Shown here: one piece after another, positions 49,096 through 58,973 of the stretch
Layout of the letters: every line of letters begins with the position of its first letter
How positions within the stretch are numbered: position 1 is the stretch's first letter
Assembly (NCBI GenBank): GCA_030430845.1
Contig: JAUIKE010000012.1
Location: 1-64,000 of the forward strand
Direction: 5' to 3'
DNA length: 64,000 nucleotides
Source: Bacteroidia bacterium
Lineage (GTDB): Bacteria > Bacteroidota > Bacteroidia > Chitinophagales > Saprospiraceae
Notes under the pieces: model-generated
Databases searched by the model: none
Told to the model about the DNA's origin: nothing
Seen by the model: only the letters and a program-made list of their open reading frames with translations
Translations under genes and position numbers: made by a program

Positions 49096-49686
49096 ATGAA
49101 ACGTATTATTGTAAGTTGCTTATTAATCATGTCGGCTATGAGTTTTGCATACAGCCAGGCTCAGTTTAACTTAAAAGGCGGTCTAAACTTTACCCAGGTC
49201 AGTGAAGATTATCAGGATGGAGAAATAGATGGAAAGGCCGGCTTTCAAATAGGTTTTGAAACACGGCTGGGCGACCAGGTCTATATTTCACCCGGTATTT
49301 ATTATTTCCAGCATCAATCTCGTATAAATTTTGTGGATGACGGAGATGTGAACATTGTTGATCTTCCGGATTATGATGTTGACTTCAAGGGAATTCGAAT
49401 TCCGGTACACATCGGGGTAGATGTCATTAAGGGAGAAAACTGGGGCTTGCGCGCCTTTACAGGCCCGAATGCTTCTTTTATCCTAAGCACGAATGACGGA
49501 TTGCCAGGCTATGAAGATGATGCCTTCCGCGATATTTTATGGGGATATAATGCCGGTGTAGGAGTGGACCTTGGCATCATTACGCTTGATGTATCAAGAG
49601 AATGGCGTTTGAATAATGTATTTGAAGGGAATACGCCCGAATTTAAAAACAACATCACTTATCTGTCCGTTGGGTTTCTGTTCTAA
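49096..49686 (+). CDS. outer membrane beta-barrel (PorT-like) protein
   Basis: MKRIIVSCLLIMSAMSFAYSQAQFNLKGGLNFTQ...VGFLF; ORF 48868..49686. Confidence 0.8.
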   Translation: MKRIIVSCLLIMSAMSFAYSQAQFNLKGGLNFTQVSEDYQDGEIDGKAGFQIGFETRLGDQVYISPGIYYFQHQSRINFVDDGDVNIVDLPDYDVDFKGIRIPVHIGVDVIKGENWGLRAFTGPNASFILSTNDGLPGYEDDAFRDILWGYNAGVGVDLGIITLDVSREWRLNNVFEGNTPEFKNNITYLSVGFLF

Positions 49687-49701
49687 CATTATATCAGTTA
49701 T

Positions 49702-49749
49702 AAAAAAAGAGGGCATTTCAGCCGTACGGCTGAAATGCCCTCTTTTTTT
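49702..49749. terminator. bidirectional terminator, perfect 48-bp palindrome
   Basis: AAAAAAAGAGGGCATTTCAGCCGT ACGGCTGAAATGCCCTCTTTTTTT. Confidence 0.85.
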
Positions 49750-49764
49750 TAACCGCTCGGAGAA

Positions 49765-50070
49765 TTATTCTTCAATCACTGCGCTCAACCCCCTATCCAC
49801 CAAGGCATCTTTTTTAGGCTTCAAAACCGGCTTGGGAGCGGTTTTGACCGTCGCTTTTCCCTTAAAATGAATGATCAGGGATAGTTGTTCAGCCTGAGCG
49901 GAAGAATGGTTCAGAACTTCCATAAAACACTGGATGACCCAATCAAAGGTGTTGTGATCGTCATTATATACAATCAGCTGAGCCGGCTCGCCGGTACTGT
50001 CTTCGGTCACTTCGTCCTCAACCAATACTTCTTCTTCAACCTCTTCGAAATGATTAGAATGGATCATCAC
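49765..50070 (-). CDS. clpS: ATP-dependent Clp protease adaptor ClpS
   Basis: LIVYNDDHNTFDWVIQCFMEVLNHSSAQAEQLSLIIHFKGKATV. Confidence 0.9.
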   Translation of the reverse strand: MMIHSNHFEEVEEEVLVEDEVTEDSTGEPAQLIVYNDDHNTFDWVIQCFMEVLNHSSAQAEQLSLIIHFKGKATVKTAPKPVLKPKKDALVDRGLSAVIEE

Positions 50071-50094
50071 TTAATTGTTTTTACAAAAATATAA

Positions 50095-50565
50095 CTAATT
50101 CAGAGAAGATAAAGTTTCTTTTACAGCTCCAAAGTTAGGCATTTTTCCGGGGTTCTCTAATACCTCTGCGTACTGGACAATACCGTCTTTATCAATCACA
50201 AAGGCTGAGCGCTTGGATACGCCCTTCATACCGAAGGCAAACTCTTCGTGCAGGCTGCCGTACTGTTCCGAAACGTTTTTATTAAAATCAGAAAGTAAGG
50301 GAAAATTGTACTGTTGCTCACTTTTAAATTTATCCAGGGTAAATGGAGAATCAACAGAAACGGCCAGGATCTGGGCATCGAGTTGCTCGTACACACCAAT
50401 GTTATCTCTCATACTGCACAGTTCTTCCGTGCATACACCGGTGAAAGCTTGAGGGAAAAATAGTAAAATCACATTTTTCCCTTTGAAATCACTGAGAGAT
50501 ACTTCCTTTTTTTCATCAGAAAAAAGCGTAAAATCCGGGGCAGGAGCTCCAACTTGAATCGACAT
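50095..50565 (-). CDS. peroxiredoxin (AhpC/TSA redoxin family)
   Basis: APDFTLFSDEKKEVSLSDFKGKNVILLFFPQAFTGVCTEELCSMRD. Confidence 0.92.
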   Translation of the reverse strand: MSIQVGAPAPDFTLFSDEKKEVSLSDFKGKNVILLFFPQAFTGVCTEELCSMRDNIGVYEQLDAQILAVSVDSPFTLDKFKSEQQYNFPLLSDFNKNVSEQYGSLHEEFAFGMKGVSKRSAFVIDKDGIVQYAEVLENPGKMPNFGAVKETLSSLN

Positions 50566-50641
50566 AAGCTATTTTGGTTTTAACTTTAAAATTTATTATC
50601 TATTTCAACAACTACCAGAAGAAAGGAAAGTTCATTTAAAA

Positions 50642-50698
50642 AGTGCATAGGGGTTGTGTAAAAACTCGTTCCTCGTTTTTACACAACCCCTATGCACT
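50642..50698. terminator. perfect 24-bp hairpin downstream of phoD-like gene
   Basis: AGTGCATAGGGGTTGTGTAAAAAC tcgttcctc GTTTTTACACAACCCCTATGCACT. Confidence 0.7.
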
Positions 50699-50712
50699 GA
50701 ACTGATTTAAAC

Positions 50713-52755
50713 TTATCGGGATAAAATAATTTTAGCGTTTACAAGCTGCTCATCAATTAGAATGCGATACGTATAAGTACCGCTATCCAGGTTTTCTCCA
50801 TTCAATTCCAAAGAATAAATACCGGCCGGCATACGCTCGTTGACCAAAGAGCGAAGCATGCGGCCATTCAGGTCGTACAGATCAATCTGCACCTGAGCCG
50901 TTTCAGCCAGGGAGTAGTGCAACGTATTCTGTTTCTGGAAAGGATTCGGATAGACGCCTAACAGCGCAAATTTTCTGGACAGGTCCTCCTCACGTGTATT
51001 CGTGACCATAGGAGGATTATTCGGTGCCGGGCTGTCCTGCATTGCTTTCGGAGCGGCAGGCATATCTGCTTTTTTTAGGTAGTTATGGCCGTTTCCGGTG
51101 TACCAACTCTCGCCTATCGACATCGAATCCGTAATTTCCAATATCGGTGTGAAATAATAATCGGCTTGTGCGCTATCGGCTTTCACATCCAGTATAAAGA
51201 AACCATGTTCAATAAGATTGGTATACCTCATATGCTCATTAGGGTTGCCAAGCTCAAAACCAGGAAAAGGAATGATGGGCTGGTTAATTGAAGCCTGGAA
51301 GGTGATGGCAGATTCCAGATCTACATTTTCATCAAAGTTTGCTGAGTTAATACTTGGGCAGGCAAACTCCACCGCAAGGGCCCCCTCTCCCGTTTCCGGA
51401 TTGTAATTGGGCGACGTAAAAAAGGGGATCTCCCCAAATGGAGAAGGTTGAAAAGTAACATCTATTGGGTCATCTACTACATCAAAAGCAAAGGTGGTGT
51501 GGAAATCACCGGTCAGTATTACGACATTGTCAATTTCATTTTCTTTGATGAAGTCCATCAGTTGTTTTCTTTCGGCCGGGTAGCCGTCCCAGATATCCAA
51601 AAACTGACTTTCCACATCGTAGTACTCAAAATTATCATCCACCAAAGCAGCCCATCCCACATTCAGCTCTGAAAAGATCACCTGCTGGCCGATTACTTTC
51701 CACCGGGCAGTGGAATTAGCCAATTGATCCAGTAGCCAAGCCTTCTGCTCACTACCCAAAATGGTCCGCAGGCTATCGTGCAAAGTCGAATCCAAGACAT
51801 CATTGATTTGCATTTCTCTTCCCTCTAACCGGGTGTCCAGCATGATCAAGTCCATCAAGTTTCCGTACGAAATTTTTCGATAGACCCGCTTGTTTTCATT
51901 ATCTCGGATGGGCATCCATTCAAAATAGACCTGCTTCCCGGTAGCCTTTCTGGTTTCCCAGTCCCCTTCCGTTTCCGGATTGTGGTTTTGGGCGCCATCT
52001 TTATACGAATCATTAGCGGTTTCGTGATCATCCCAAACCGTGATGAACGGATGCTGTTGGTGAACCCGAATGAGGTTGGTATCCAGGCGGTAAGTGGAAT
52101 AACGAGCTCGATAATCAGCCAGGCTAAGGATTTCGGTAGCCGGCTCAAGCTGTCTGACATCAAACAAACTATCTGCTCCATAGACTGAATTGCCATATTC
52201 ATAAATATAATCGCCTAGGTGCAGGATGGCATCCAGGTCGTTTCGTTCAGCCAAACGTCCATAAGCGTTGAAATAACCTGCCTGGTAATTGCTACAAGAG
52301 ACAACGCCAAATTTCAGGTGTGCGGATTGATCGCCGCTTGGAGTCGTTTTTGTCCGGCCGGTAAGTGAGTTAGCTCCCAGGGCCGAAAAGCTGTAGTAGT
52401 AAGTCTGCCCCGCTTCCAGGCCGGTTGCATCTACTTTCACAGTATAGTCCGTGGAAGCATCTGTGGTAAAAATACCAGATTGGACGACCTGTTCAAGTTC
52501 AACATCGGTAGCGACTTTCCAGCTGACATCTATGCTTTGTCCGTCGATCACATCAGGTGTCACTCGAGTCCAAATAATGACTCGGTCTTCAAGGGGATCG
52601 CCAGAAGCTACTCCGTGATAAAAGGGAGCCCAATCGGGGTTGAATGAAGGGTTTTCGCCATTCAGGCGATTGTTTTGGAAAACCGTGCCTGAGTTTTGAG
52701 CCAACAGGCACACACTTCCCAAAAAAAGAATCAGCAAAAGGATTGGTTGTTTCAT
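50713..52755 (-). CDS. phoD: alkaline phosphatase D family protein with T9SS sorting domain
   Basis: HGVASGDPLEDRVIIWTRVTP, LHLGDYIYEYGN, TVWDDHETANDSY, LTGDFHTTFAFDV; C-terminal GVYPNPFQKQNTLHYSL. Confidence 0.9.
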   Translation of the reverse strand: MKQPILLLILFLGSVCLLAQNSGTVFQNNRLNGENPSFNPDWAPFYHGVASGDPLEDRVIIWTRVTPDVIDGQSIDVSWKVATDVELEQVVQSGIFTTDASTDYTVKVDATGLEAGQTYYYSFSALGANSLTGRTKTTPSGDQSAHLKFGVVSCSNYQAGYFNAYGRLAERNDLDAILHLGDYIYEYGNSVYGADSLFDVRQLEPATEILSLADYRARYSTYRLDTNLIRVHQQHPFITVWDDHETANDSYKDGAQNHNPETEGDWETRKATGKQVYFEWMPIRDNENKRVYRKISYGNLMDLIMLDTRLEGREMQINDVLDSTLHDSLRTILGSEQKAWLLDQLANSTARWKVIGQQVIFSELNVGWAALVDDNFEYYDVESQFLDIWDGYPAERKQLMDFIKENEIDNVVILTGDFHTTFAFDVVDDPIDVTFQPSPFGEIPFFTSPNYNPETGEGALAVEFACPSINSANFDENVDLESAITFQASINQPIIPFPGFELGNPNEHMRYTNLIEHGFFILDVKADSAQADYYFTPILEITDSMSIGESWYTGNGHNYLKKADMPAAPKAMQDSPAPNNPPMVTNTREEDLSRKFALLGVYPNPFQKQNTLHYSLAETAQVQIDLYDLNGRMLRSLVNERMPAGIYSLELNGENLDSGTYTYRILIDEQLVNAKIILSR

Positions 52756-52860
52756 CTCAATGGTTTTTTTGTGAAGTCTGAAAAAACCAACTTAAGGTTA
52801 ATCCATGATCAAACTGGTTTTAAATTATAATTAAATGATATAAGACGGTAATCTAAGTTT

Positions 52861-52902
52861 GAGGTGCATAAAACCTAACGGCCGTCAGGTTTTATGCACC
52901 TC
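52861..52902. repeat. long hairpin in divergent intergenic region
   Basis: GAGGTGCATAAAACCT aACGGCCGTc AGGTTTTATGCACCTC. Confidence 0.75.
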
Positions 52903-53069
52903 AAAAAAATGATTTTATCCAACTAAGTGATGAATATCATTCTTAAATATGACCCATATCAATTATTTTCAGCATCTTAATGGTCATATTTACAATACAA
53001 AGTATGTTATCTTTTGAAAAGAGCATCATACTCGTCCACATTATTCCCTAATACTAAAAGCCAATTAAT

Positions 53070-53537
53070 ATGAATGTACTTGAACCTATCAGCACTATAA
53101 TGTCTACTAACCTGATTACTGTTAATCCGAAGGATAAGTTAACAGCAGTAAAGGAGGTGTTTGAAAAGCACCAAATCCATCACATCCCGGTGGTTCGTTT
53201 TCGTGAAATAGTAGGTATGATCAGCAAAACGGATTTCCTCCATTTTTTAAGAGGCTTCAAACGGAGTGATGAGGATCGTTTTGTGGATAATGCAAGGCTT
53301 AGGGTATATACCGCAGAAGACATTATGACTACCGGGCTAGCCAAGGTTGGGCCTGATGAGCGCATTGGCGTAGCGCTGGAAATTTTCCTAGAAAATCGGT
53401 TTCATGCTATTCCGATCATCGAAAAAGATGAATTAATCGGAATCGTTACGACCTTTGACATCCTAAAAAAGCTAGCCAGTGAAAAAGTCACGCCTCAGCA
53501 AATACTGGAAAGCAGGTCCAAACCTAAAGATGCCTGA
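53070..53537 (+). CDS. CBS domain pair protein
   Basis: IMSTNLITVNPKDKLTAVKEVFEKHQIHHIPVV and DIMTTGLAKVGPDERIGVALEIFLENRFHAIPII. Confidence 0.93.
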   Translation: MNVLEPISTIMSTNLITVNPKDKLTAVKEVFEKHQIHHIPVVRFREIVGMISKTDFLHFLRGFKRSDEDRFVDNARLRVYTAEDIMTTGLAKVGPDERIGVALEIFLENRFHAIPIIEKDELIGIVTTFDILKKLASEKVTPQQILESRSKPKDA

Positions 53538-53565
53538 TTTCCAAACGCTATGAGGAACTACATGA

Positions 53566-53602
53566 GAAAAGCCCTTTCGGCCGGTGGCCGAAAGGGCTTT
53601 TC
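53566..53602 (+). terminator. hairpin terminator after CBS gene
   Basis: GAAAAGCCCTTTCGGCC ggt GGCCGAAAGGGCTTTTC. Confidence 0.75.
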
Positions 53603-53773
53603 CTTTTCCGCAAAAAAGTGAGGCAATCATTAATTGCGATTGCCTCCTATATAACCCCAAAAAACCAAATGAAAACTATTATACTCAAATTTAATTTTTT
53701 TTCGCAAATAAGCCAATTTTAATTAAATGTTAACAGTAAATAGTCCCAAGCAAGAGCGTTCCCTTACTCAAAA

Positions 53774-54898
53774 TCAGGAACTTGCCTTGCGATAATTTAA
53801 AACGGCCAAGGCATTTATTAATATCGCATAAATGATCATCACCCTCAGATGGGGTTGAATCCCACTAAAACCACTGCCTTTCAATAGCACCAGTCGCATA
53901 ACATCTACAAAATACGCGACTGGGTTAAAATCCGTGATCCGCTGCGCCCACTCAGGCATGCTCTCAATCGGGGTGAACAACCCACTCATCAGAATAAAAA
54001 TGATCAGGAAAAACCAGGCCAGAAACATAGCCTGTTGCTGTGTATCTGTGATCGTCGAAATTAATAAGCCGATCCCCAAAACAGTGATTAGGTACACCCC
54101 GGCAAAAAGATAGATCAACCATAGAGGCCCCACAAAAGGAATGTCAAATATCACTTTCCCAACAATCAAGCCAAATGACAACTCCAACAAACCTATAATC
54201 CAGAAGGGAGCGAGCTTGCCAATAATAAACTGGTACTTCCGAATGGGCGTCACATTGATTTGCTCGATCGTACCGATCTCTTTTTCCTTGACAATATTCA
54301 TACTCGACAAGAACATGCCCACCAAAGTGACCAACAACACGAGAATTCCAGGCACCATAAAGTTGTCGTAGGACAAATCTGGGTTAAACCAATTGGAATA
54401 TTCAATCCCCAGCTGTCCGGGCTGGGCTGTACCGGGCTCCACCACAGCCAGTTCCTTCGCATACGCCATCGCAAAACCTTGCAATATGGCCTGTACATAG
54501 CCGTTAGACACCCCCGCTTTTACTCCGTTAATGGCATCAACGCTTACTTGCATGGCCGCCGGGCCGCCTTCTGATAACTGCTCCTCAAAACCAGCAGGAA
54601 TATCCATAAACAGATCCGTTTCATTTCCTTGAATCGAATTGAAAGCAGCTTCCGGGTTTTGGCCATAGCCCAATATTTCAAAATGCTCAGACGCCTCAAA
54701 CAAGCCGACCAGTCGCTGCGATGCCTGCGTGCCGTCCCGGTCCACTATGTACAGCCGAATATTGTCGACCTCATAATCCGCCGCATTCGCCAGAATGATC
54801 AGCTGGATCAAGGGCATCATAAAGATCAGCACCAGCATGATCCTGTGCCGGAAGATCTGAAGGAACTCTTTGCGTAGTAAAAATACGATGGTTCTCAT
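53774..54898 (-). CDS. ABC-2 type transporter permease
   Basis: NIVKEKEIGTIEQINVTPIRKYQFIIGKLAPFW; LMSGLFTPIESMPEWAQ. Confidence 0.92.
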   Translation of the reverse strand: MRTIVFLLRKEFLQIFRHRIMLVLIFMMPLIQLIILANAADYEVDNIRLYIVDRDGTQASQRLVGLFEASEHFEILGYGQNPEAAFNSIQGNETDLFMDIPAGFEEQLSEGGPAAMQVSVDAINGVKAGVSNGYVQAILQGFAMAYAKELAVVEPGTAQPGQLGIEYSNWFNPDLSYDNFMVPGILVLLVTLVGMFLSSMNIVKEKEIGTIEQINVTPIRKYQFIIGKLAPFWIIGLLELSFGLIVGKVIFDIPFVGPLWLIYLFAGVYLITVLGIGLLISTITDTQQQAMFLAWFFLIIFILMSGLFTPIESMPEWAQRITDFNPVAYFVDVMRLVLLKGSGFSGIQPHLRVMIIYAILINALAVLNYRKASS

Positions 54899-54992
54899 TG
54901 AGTCATTGCTTATTTGATTATTATCATGTTCATTTCAGAGTCCGGGGCTCAGGGCGATTTTAGATGGGGTTGCTTATTGGACACCAGCCCCC

Positions 54993-56099
54993 TTACTCAA
55001 GCCTGATTTTAAAATTCCGTACACTCGCTGCAATAAAGAAAAACGTCATACCAACTAAAATCAGGGTTTCTTTCCATACAAAATCCACCCCCGTCCCTTT
55101 CAGCATGATGTTTTTTATGATGATGATAAACCATTTGGCTGGGATGATATTACTGAGCCATTGCAAAGGCCAGGGCATAGATTCAATGGGGAAAATAAAA
55201 CCTGATAAGAGTACGGTCGGCAGCATCAAGGCAATCAAAGAGATCATCATGGCCACCTGCTGACTGTTCGTCCGAGTGGAGATCAGGATCCCTAAAGCCA
55301 GAGAAGTCAGCACAAACAACACACACTCGGCCAGCAGAAGTACCAAACTGCCTTCAATAGGCATACCAAAAACATAGGTACCCAACAGCAAAATGACCAG
55401 TGTATTAAAAAAAGCCAGTGCAATGTACGGGATCACCTTCCCGACTACGATGATAGCCGGACTGAGGGGCGATACCAACAAAATTTCCATCGTCCCCAAT
55501 TCTTTTTCGCGTGTGATGGCAATGGAAGTCATCATGGCAGAAACCAGCATCAATATCACCGTCATCACTCCCGGAACAAACATAAAAACGCTCTTCAACT
55601 GCGGATTGTACAGCATCCGGATCTCCGGCTGAATCAAGGGAGGACGCCCCTGAAGGCCGTTAACTTCCATCTGGTAATCCTTAATAATTGAAGAAGCATA
55701 ATTAATTAAAGTCGTTGCGGTATTAGGCTCGGTAGCATCTGCCAGCAACTGGATCTGAGCATAGCCTTCTTTTTGAAAGTCCTTGGCTTGTTGATCCGGA
55801 TAAATGATGGCTAATTTCGTTTTACTGAAAATGAAGCTTTTTTCCACTTCCTTAATGTTCTGCGCTTCTTTATACAAATCAAAATACCCCGACGCTACCA
55901 GTCGGCGCGTGATCTCCGTACTCATTTCATCCTTGGAAGGGTCGAGCACCACCAGGTCTGCATTTTGAATTTCATTCGTAATGGCAAAACCAAAAAGCGT
56001 CACCAACACTACCGGCATACCCAACAGGATCAGCAAGGACCGGCGATCCCTGAAAATATGGTAAAACTCCTTTTGAATAAAAGCCCGCATTCTTTTCAT
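54993..56099 (-). CDS. ABC-2 type transporter permease
   Basis: AITREKELGTMEILLVSPLSPAIIVVGKVIPY; LLSGFIFPIESMPWPLQ. Confidence 0.92.
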   Translation of the reverse strand: MKRMRAFIQKEFYHIFRDRRSLLILLGMPVVLVTLFGFAITNEIQNADLVVLDPSKDEMSTEITRRLVASGYFDLYKEAQNIKEVEKSFIFSKTKLAIIYPDQQAKDFQKEGYAQIQLLADATEPNTATTLINYASSIIKDYQMEVNGLQGRPPLIQPEIRMLYNPQLKSVFMFVPGVMTVILMLVSAMMTSIAITREKELGTMEILLVSPLSPAIIVVGKVIPYIALAFFNTLVILLLGTYVFGMPIEGSLVLLLAECVLFVLTSLALGILISTRTNSQQVAMMISLIALMLPTVLLSGFIFPIESMPWPLQWLSNIIPAKWFIIIIKNIMLKGTGVDFVWKETLILVGMTFFFIAASVRNFKIRLE

Positions 56100-56836
56100 A
56101 AGGCTGTACTTTTTTCGGGTCGGACCAATTGAAGAAATACATCGTTCATACTCTTGGCTTGAAAGTCCTTTTTTAACTGATAGGGCGTATCCATAGCAGC
56201 AATCCGGCCATCTACCATGATCGATACCCGATCACAATATTCGGCCTCATCCATATAGTGGGTGGTTACAAATACCGTAACCCCCGTGTCGGCTGCCTCG
56301 TAGATCATTTCCCAAAACTGGCGCCGCGTGATGGGGTCCACTCCTCCGGTCGGCTCGTCGAGGAAAACGATGGCCGGATCGTGCATGATGGCTACGGAAA
56401 AAGCCAGTTTCTGCTTCCAGCCCAGGGGCAGGGATTTCACCAAGGTTTTGGATACTTCCTTCAATTCGAGATTCTCCAGCATGAGTCCGCTTTTTTCTCT
56501 GATCACTTTGTTCGGCAAGCCGTAAATGCCTCCATACAGCACAATGTTCTCCCGCACAGTCAGGTCTTCATATAGAGAAAACTTCTGGCTCATGTATCCG
56601 ATTTTTCGCTTCACCTTTTCCCGTTGCCGTTGAATGTCAAAACCCGCTACCATAGCTTTGCCTGCAGTAGGTTTCGACAAGCCGGTCAGCATACGGATGG
56701 CGGTGGTTTTGCCGGCGCCGTTAGCTCCCAGGAAGCCGAAGATCTCGCCTTTGTCTACCTCAAAACTGATAGCATCCACGGCCGTGAACTTGCCGAAGCG
56801 TTTGGTAAGTTGATTAACTGAAATGCTTTTTTCCAT
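56096..56836 (-). CDS. ABC transporter ATP-binding protein
   Basis: GFLGANGAGKTTAIRMLTG Walker A; VFLDEPTGGVDP Walker B. Confidence 0.94.
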   Translation of the reverse strand: MEKSISVNQLTKRFGKFTAVDAISFEVDKGEIFGFLGANGAGKTTAIRMLTGLSKPTAGKAMVAGFDIQRQREKVKRKIGYMSQKFSLYEDLTVRENIVLYGGIYGLPNKVIREKSGLMLENLELKEVSKTLVKSLPLGWKQKLAFSVAIMHDPAIVFLDEPTGGVDPITRRQFWEMIYEAADTGVTVFVTTHYMDEAEYCDRVSIMVDGRIAAMDTPYQLKKDFQAKSMNDVFLQLVRPEKSTAL

Positions 56837-56883
56837 AAAAAAGTATTGTACCTGAATGTTGGCCTTTGGCCAACATTCAGGTA

Positions 56884-57798
56884 TTAAATCATTAGATCCA
56901 TAAAACAGTCTTCAATATTGGGTTCTATAGGTTTCATCTGAATACTAGTATGCCCCTTATCCCGTAAGTATTGCCGTAAACTTGTTTCATCAATTTTTTC
57001 CCGGGTCGCCAAATGCACAAAATCCCCAAACGGAAAAGCACTGTGCGTCTGCTCCATCTGTCGCAAATCCCCAATCAGCTGATACATCTTATTGGTCCGG
57101 ATAGCCAGCAACTCCTTATCAAACTTCCGGATGATCTCTTCCGGAGAAGCCACATCCATTATGCGGCCTTCCTGTATGAGCGCTACCCGCTCGCACATAC
57201 TCGCCTCATCCATATAGGGCGTCGATACAAGGATGGTAATGCCCTTATCGCGCAATTGCTTCAGCATTTCCCAAAACTCCTTTCTGGAAACGGCATCCAC
57301 TCCGGTTGTGGGCTCATCCAGCAACAGCACTTTCGGCTTGTGGATCAAAGCACAAGACAAGGCCAGCTTTTGCTTCATCCCGCCGGATAGTTTACCGGCT
57401 TTTCGCTTTTTAAAGGGTTCGATCTGGACGTATATGTCTTTGATCAGATCATAATTGGCACGGATAGTTGTACCGAAGGTGGTGGCAAAAAAACGGAGAT
57501 TTTCTTCTACGCTGAGATCCTGGTATAAAGAGAAGCGCCCGGGCATGTAGCCAATATTCGAGCGAATTTTTCGGTAATCTTTCACCACGTCCCAGTCTTC
57601 CACCGAAGCCCTGCCCGAATCGGCCAGGATCAAGGAGCAAAGGATACGGATAAGCGTCGTCTTGCCGGCCCCATCCGGCCCGATCAATCCAAACAACTCT
57701 CCGCGCCTGACCTCCAGGTCAACCTCCTGCAGCGCTACGGTATGATCATTATACTGTTTGCTGACTGCGTCCACCTTTATAGCTATTGAATCATTCAT
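56884..57798 (-). CDS. ABC transporter ATP-binding protein
   Basis: GLIGPDGAGKTTLIRIL; LSGGMKQKLALSCALIHKPKVLLLDEPTTGVD. Confidence 0.94.
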   Translation of the reverse strand: MNDSIAIKVDAVSKQYNDHTVALQEVDLEVRRGELFGLIGPDGAGKTTLIRILCSLILADSGRASVEDWDVVKDYRKIRSNIGYMPGRFSLYQDLSVEENLRFFATTFGTTIRANYDLIKDIYVQIEPFKKRKAGKLSGGMKQKLALSCALIHKPKVLLLDEPTTGVDAVSRKEFWEMLKQLRDKGITILVSTPYMDEASMCERVALIQEGRIMDVASPEEIIRKFDKELLAIRTNKMYQLIGDLRQMEQTHSAFPFGDFVHLATREKIDETSLRQYLRDKGHTSIQMKPIEPNIEDCFMDLMI

Positions 57799-57809
57799 CT
57801 CAGGCTGAG

Positions 57810-58751
57810 TTAATTTACAGTGGCTGATGTACTTGATTCTTCTGAACCGGCTCTCTGCCTGAATAGCACCTCCGCAGGCATGCCGATCTTCAAACTGCCG
57901 TCGTTCACTACATCAACCTTGATGGCGTACACCAAATGAACCCGCTCTTCCTTGGTCTGAATCATCTTGGGCGTAAACTCTGCCTGATCAGAGATCCAGC
58001 TGACTTTTCCTTTCAGCGTTCGGTTGCTTTCTTTATCCTCATCAATCATCACCTGCACCTCCTCTCCAATACGCACATGAGGGAGCTGCTCTCCGCTGAT
58101 GTACGCTCTCAAGGTCATCACGCTCAGGTCGGCGATCTTATAAAGGGGCCGTCCCATGCCGGCAAACTCATGAGCTTCCATGGTTTTTTGCAAAACCCTC
58201 CCATCGATGGGATTAATGATGTGGCTTTTTTCAATCTGATGCTCTAGTACCCGAATCTGAGCTTCGATGGGGTCCAGCTCGGCCAATATGCCCCGGTTCA
58301 CCGTGTTGATTTGATTACGTGTGGAGCGGATTTGTTGTGCTACTACCTCTATTTTTCCTTCAATATCATCCAATTGTTGAGGCGTGGCGGCATTGTTTTC
58401 TACCAAACTTTTCAGGCGTTTCTGCTCCCGCTCCAAATTCCGCTTTTGTTCCAGCAGGACTTCCACCTCCGGATCGGCCGTTTGCGTTTTCCGCCGGACC
58501 GAGCCCATACTGGCCAGCAATTGTAGCTTTTGGAGGTGTAAGCTCGTCGTATCGATTAAGCCGACCCATTGGTCGGCCTGTAGTTCTTGCCCTTCCTCTA
58601 CATCCAATTGAAGGATCTTTCCATTAGCTTCTGCGGGCACCCAGATCTCGGTAGCCTCAAAGTTGCCGTAGGCGTCGGCCCCGTTCTCTTCTTCCTGGCA
58701 GCTGAGTAGGAAAAAGGGAAGGAGCGTAAAAATTAGATATTGTGGCTTCAT
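57810..58751 (-). CDS. HlyD family periplasmic adaptor (membrane fusion) lipoprotein
   Basis: IWVPAEANGKILQLDVEEGQELQADQWVGLID; coiled coil; HIINPIDGRVLQK. Confidence 0.9.
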   Translation of the reverse strand: MKPQYLIFTLLPFFLLSCQEEENGADAYGNFEATEIWVPAEANGKILQLDVEEGQELQADQWVGLIDTTSLHLQKLQLLASMGSVRRKTQTADPEVEVLLEQKRNLEREQKRLKSLVENNAATPQQLDDIEGKIEVVAQQIRSTRNQINTVNRGILAELDPIEAQIRVLEHQIEKSHIINPIDGRVLQKTMEAHEFAGMGRPLYKIADLSVMTLRAYISGEQLPHVRIGEEVQVMIDEDKESNRTLKGKVSWISDQAEFTPKMIQTKEERVHLVYAIKVDVVNDGSLKIGMPAEVLFRQRAGSEESSTSATVN

Positions 58752-58817
58752 GTTGTTTATGTTTCTATTTAATTTGATTGACGTATTTATTCAGGTCATT
58801 CTTACCTGTTCATTGTT

Positions 58818-58924
58818 GGAACCGCAGATTTTCATGGATCTGACAGATTTCACCGAAAGGTTTATAGCCGCTGGCTAAAAACCATTTCCGTGCCATCCAT
58901 TTAATCCGCAAAATCCGTGGTTCC
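58818..58924. repeat. imperfect inverted repeat of ATCCGTG/CGCAGAT type
   Basis: GGAACCGCAGATTTTCATGGAT ... GGTTTATAGCC gct GGCTAAAAACC ... ATCCATTTAATCCGCAAAATCCGTGGTTCC. Confidence 0.65.
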
Positions 58925-58973
58925 GACACCAAATAATTTATTAATCAACAGCAGGCTCCATATACCTACAACC

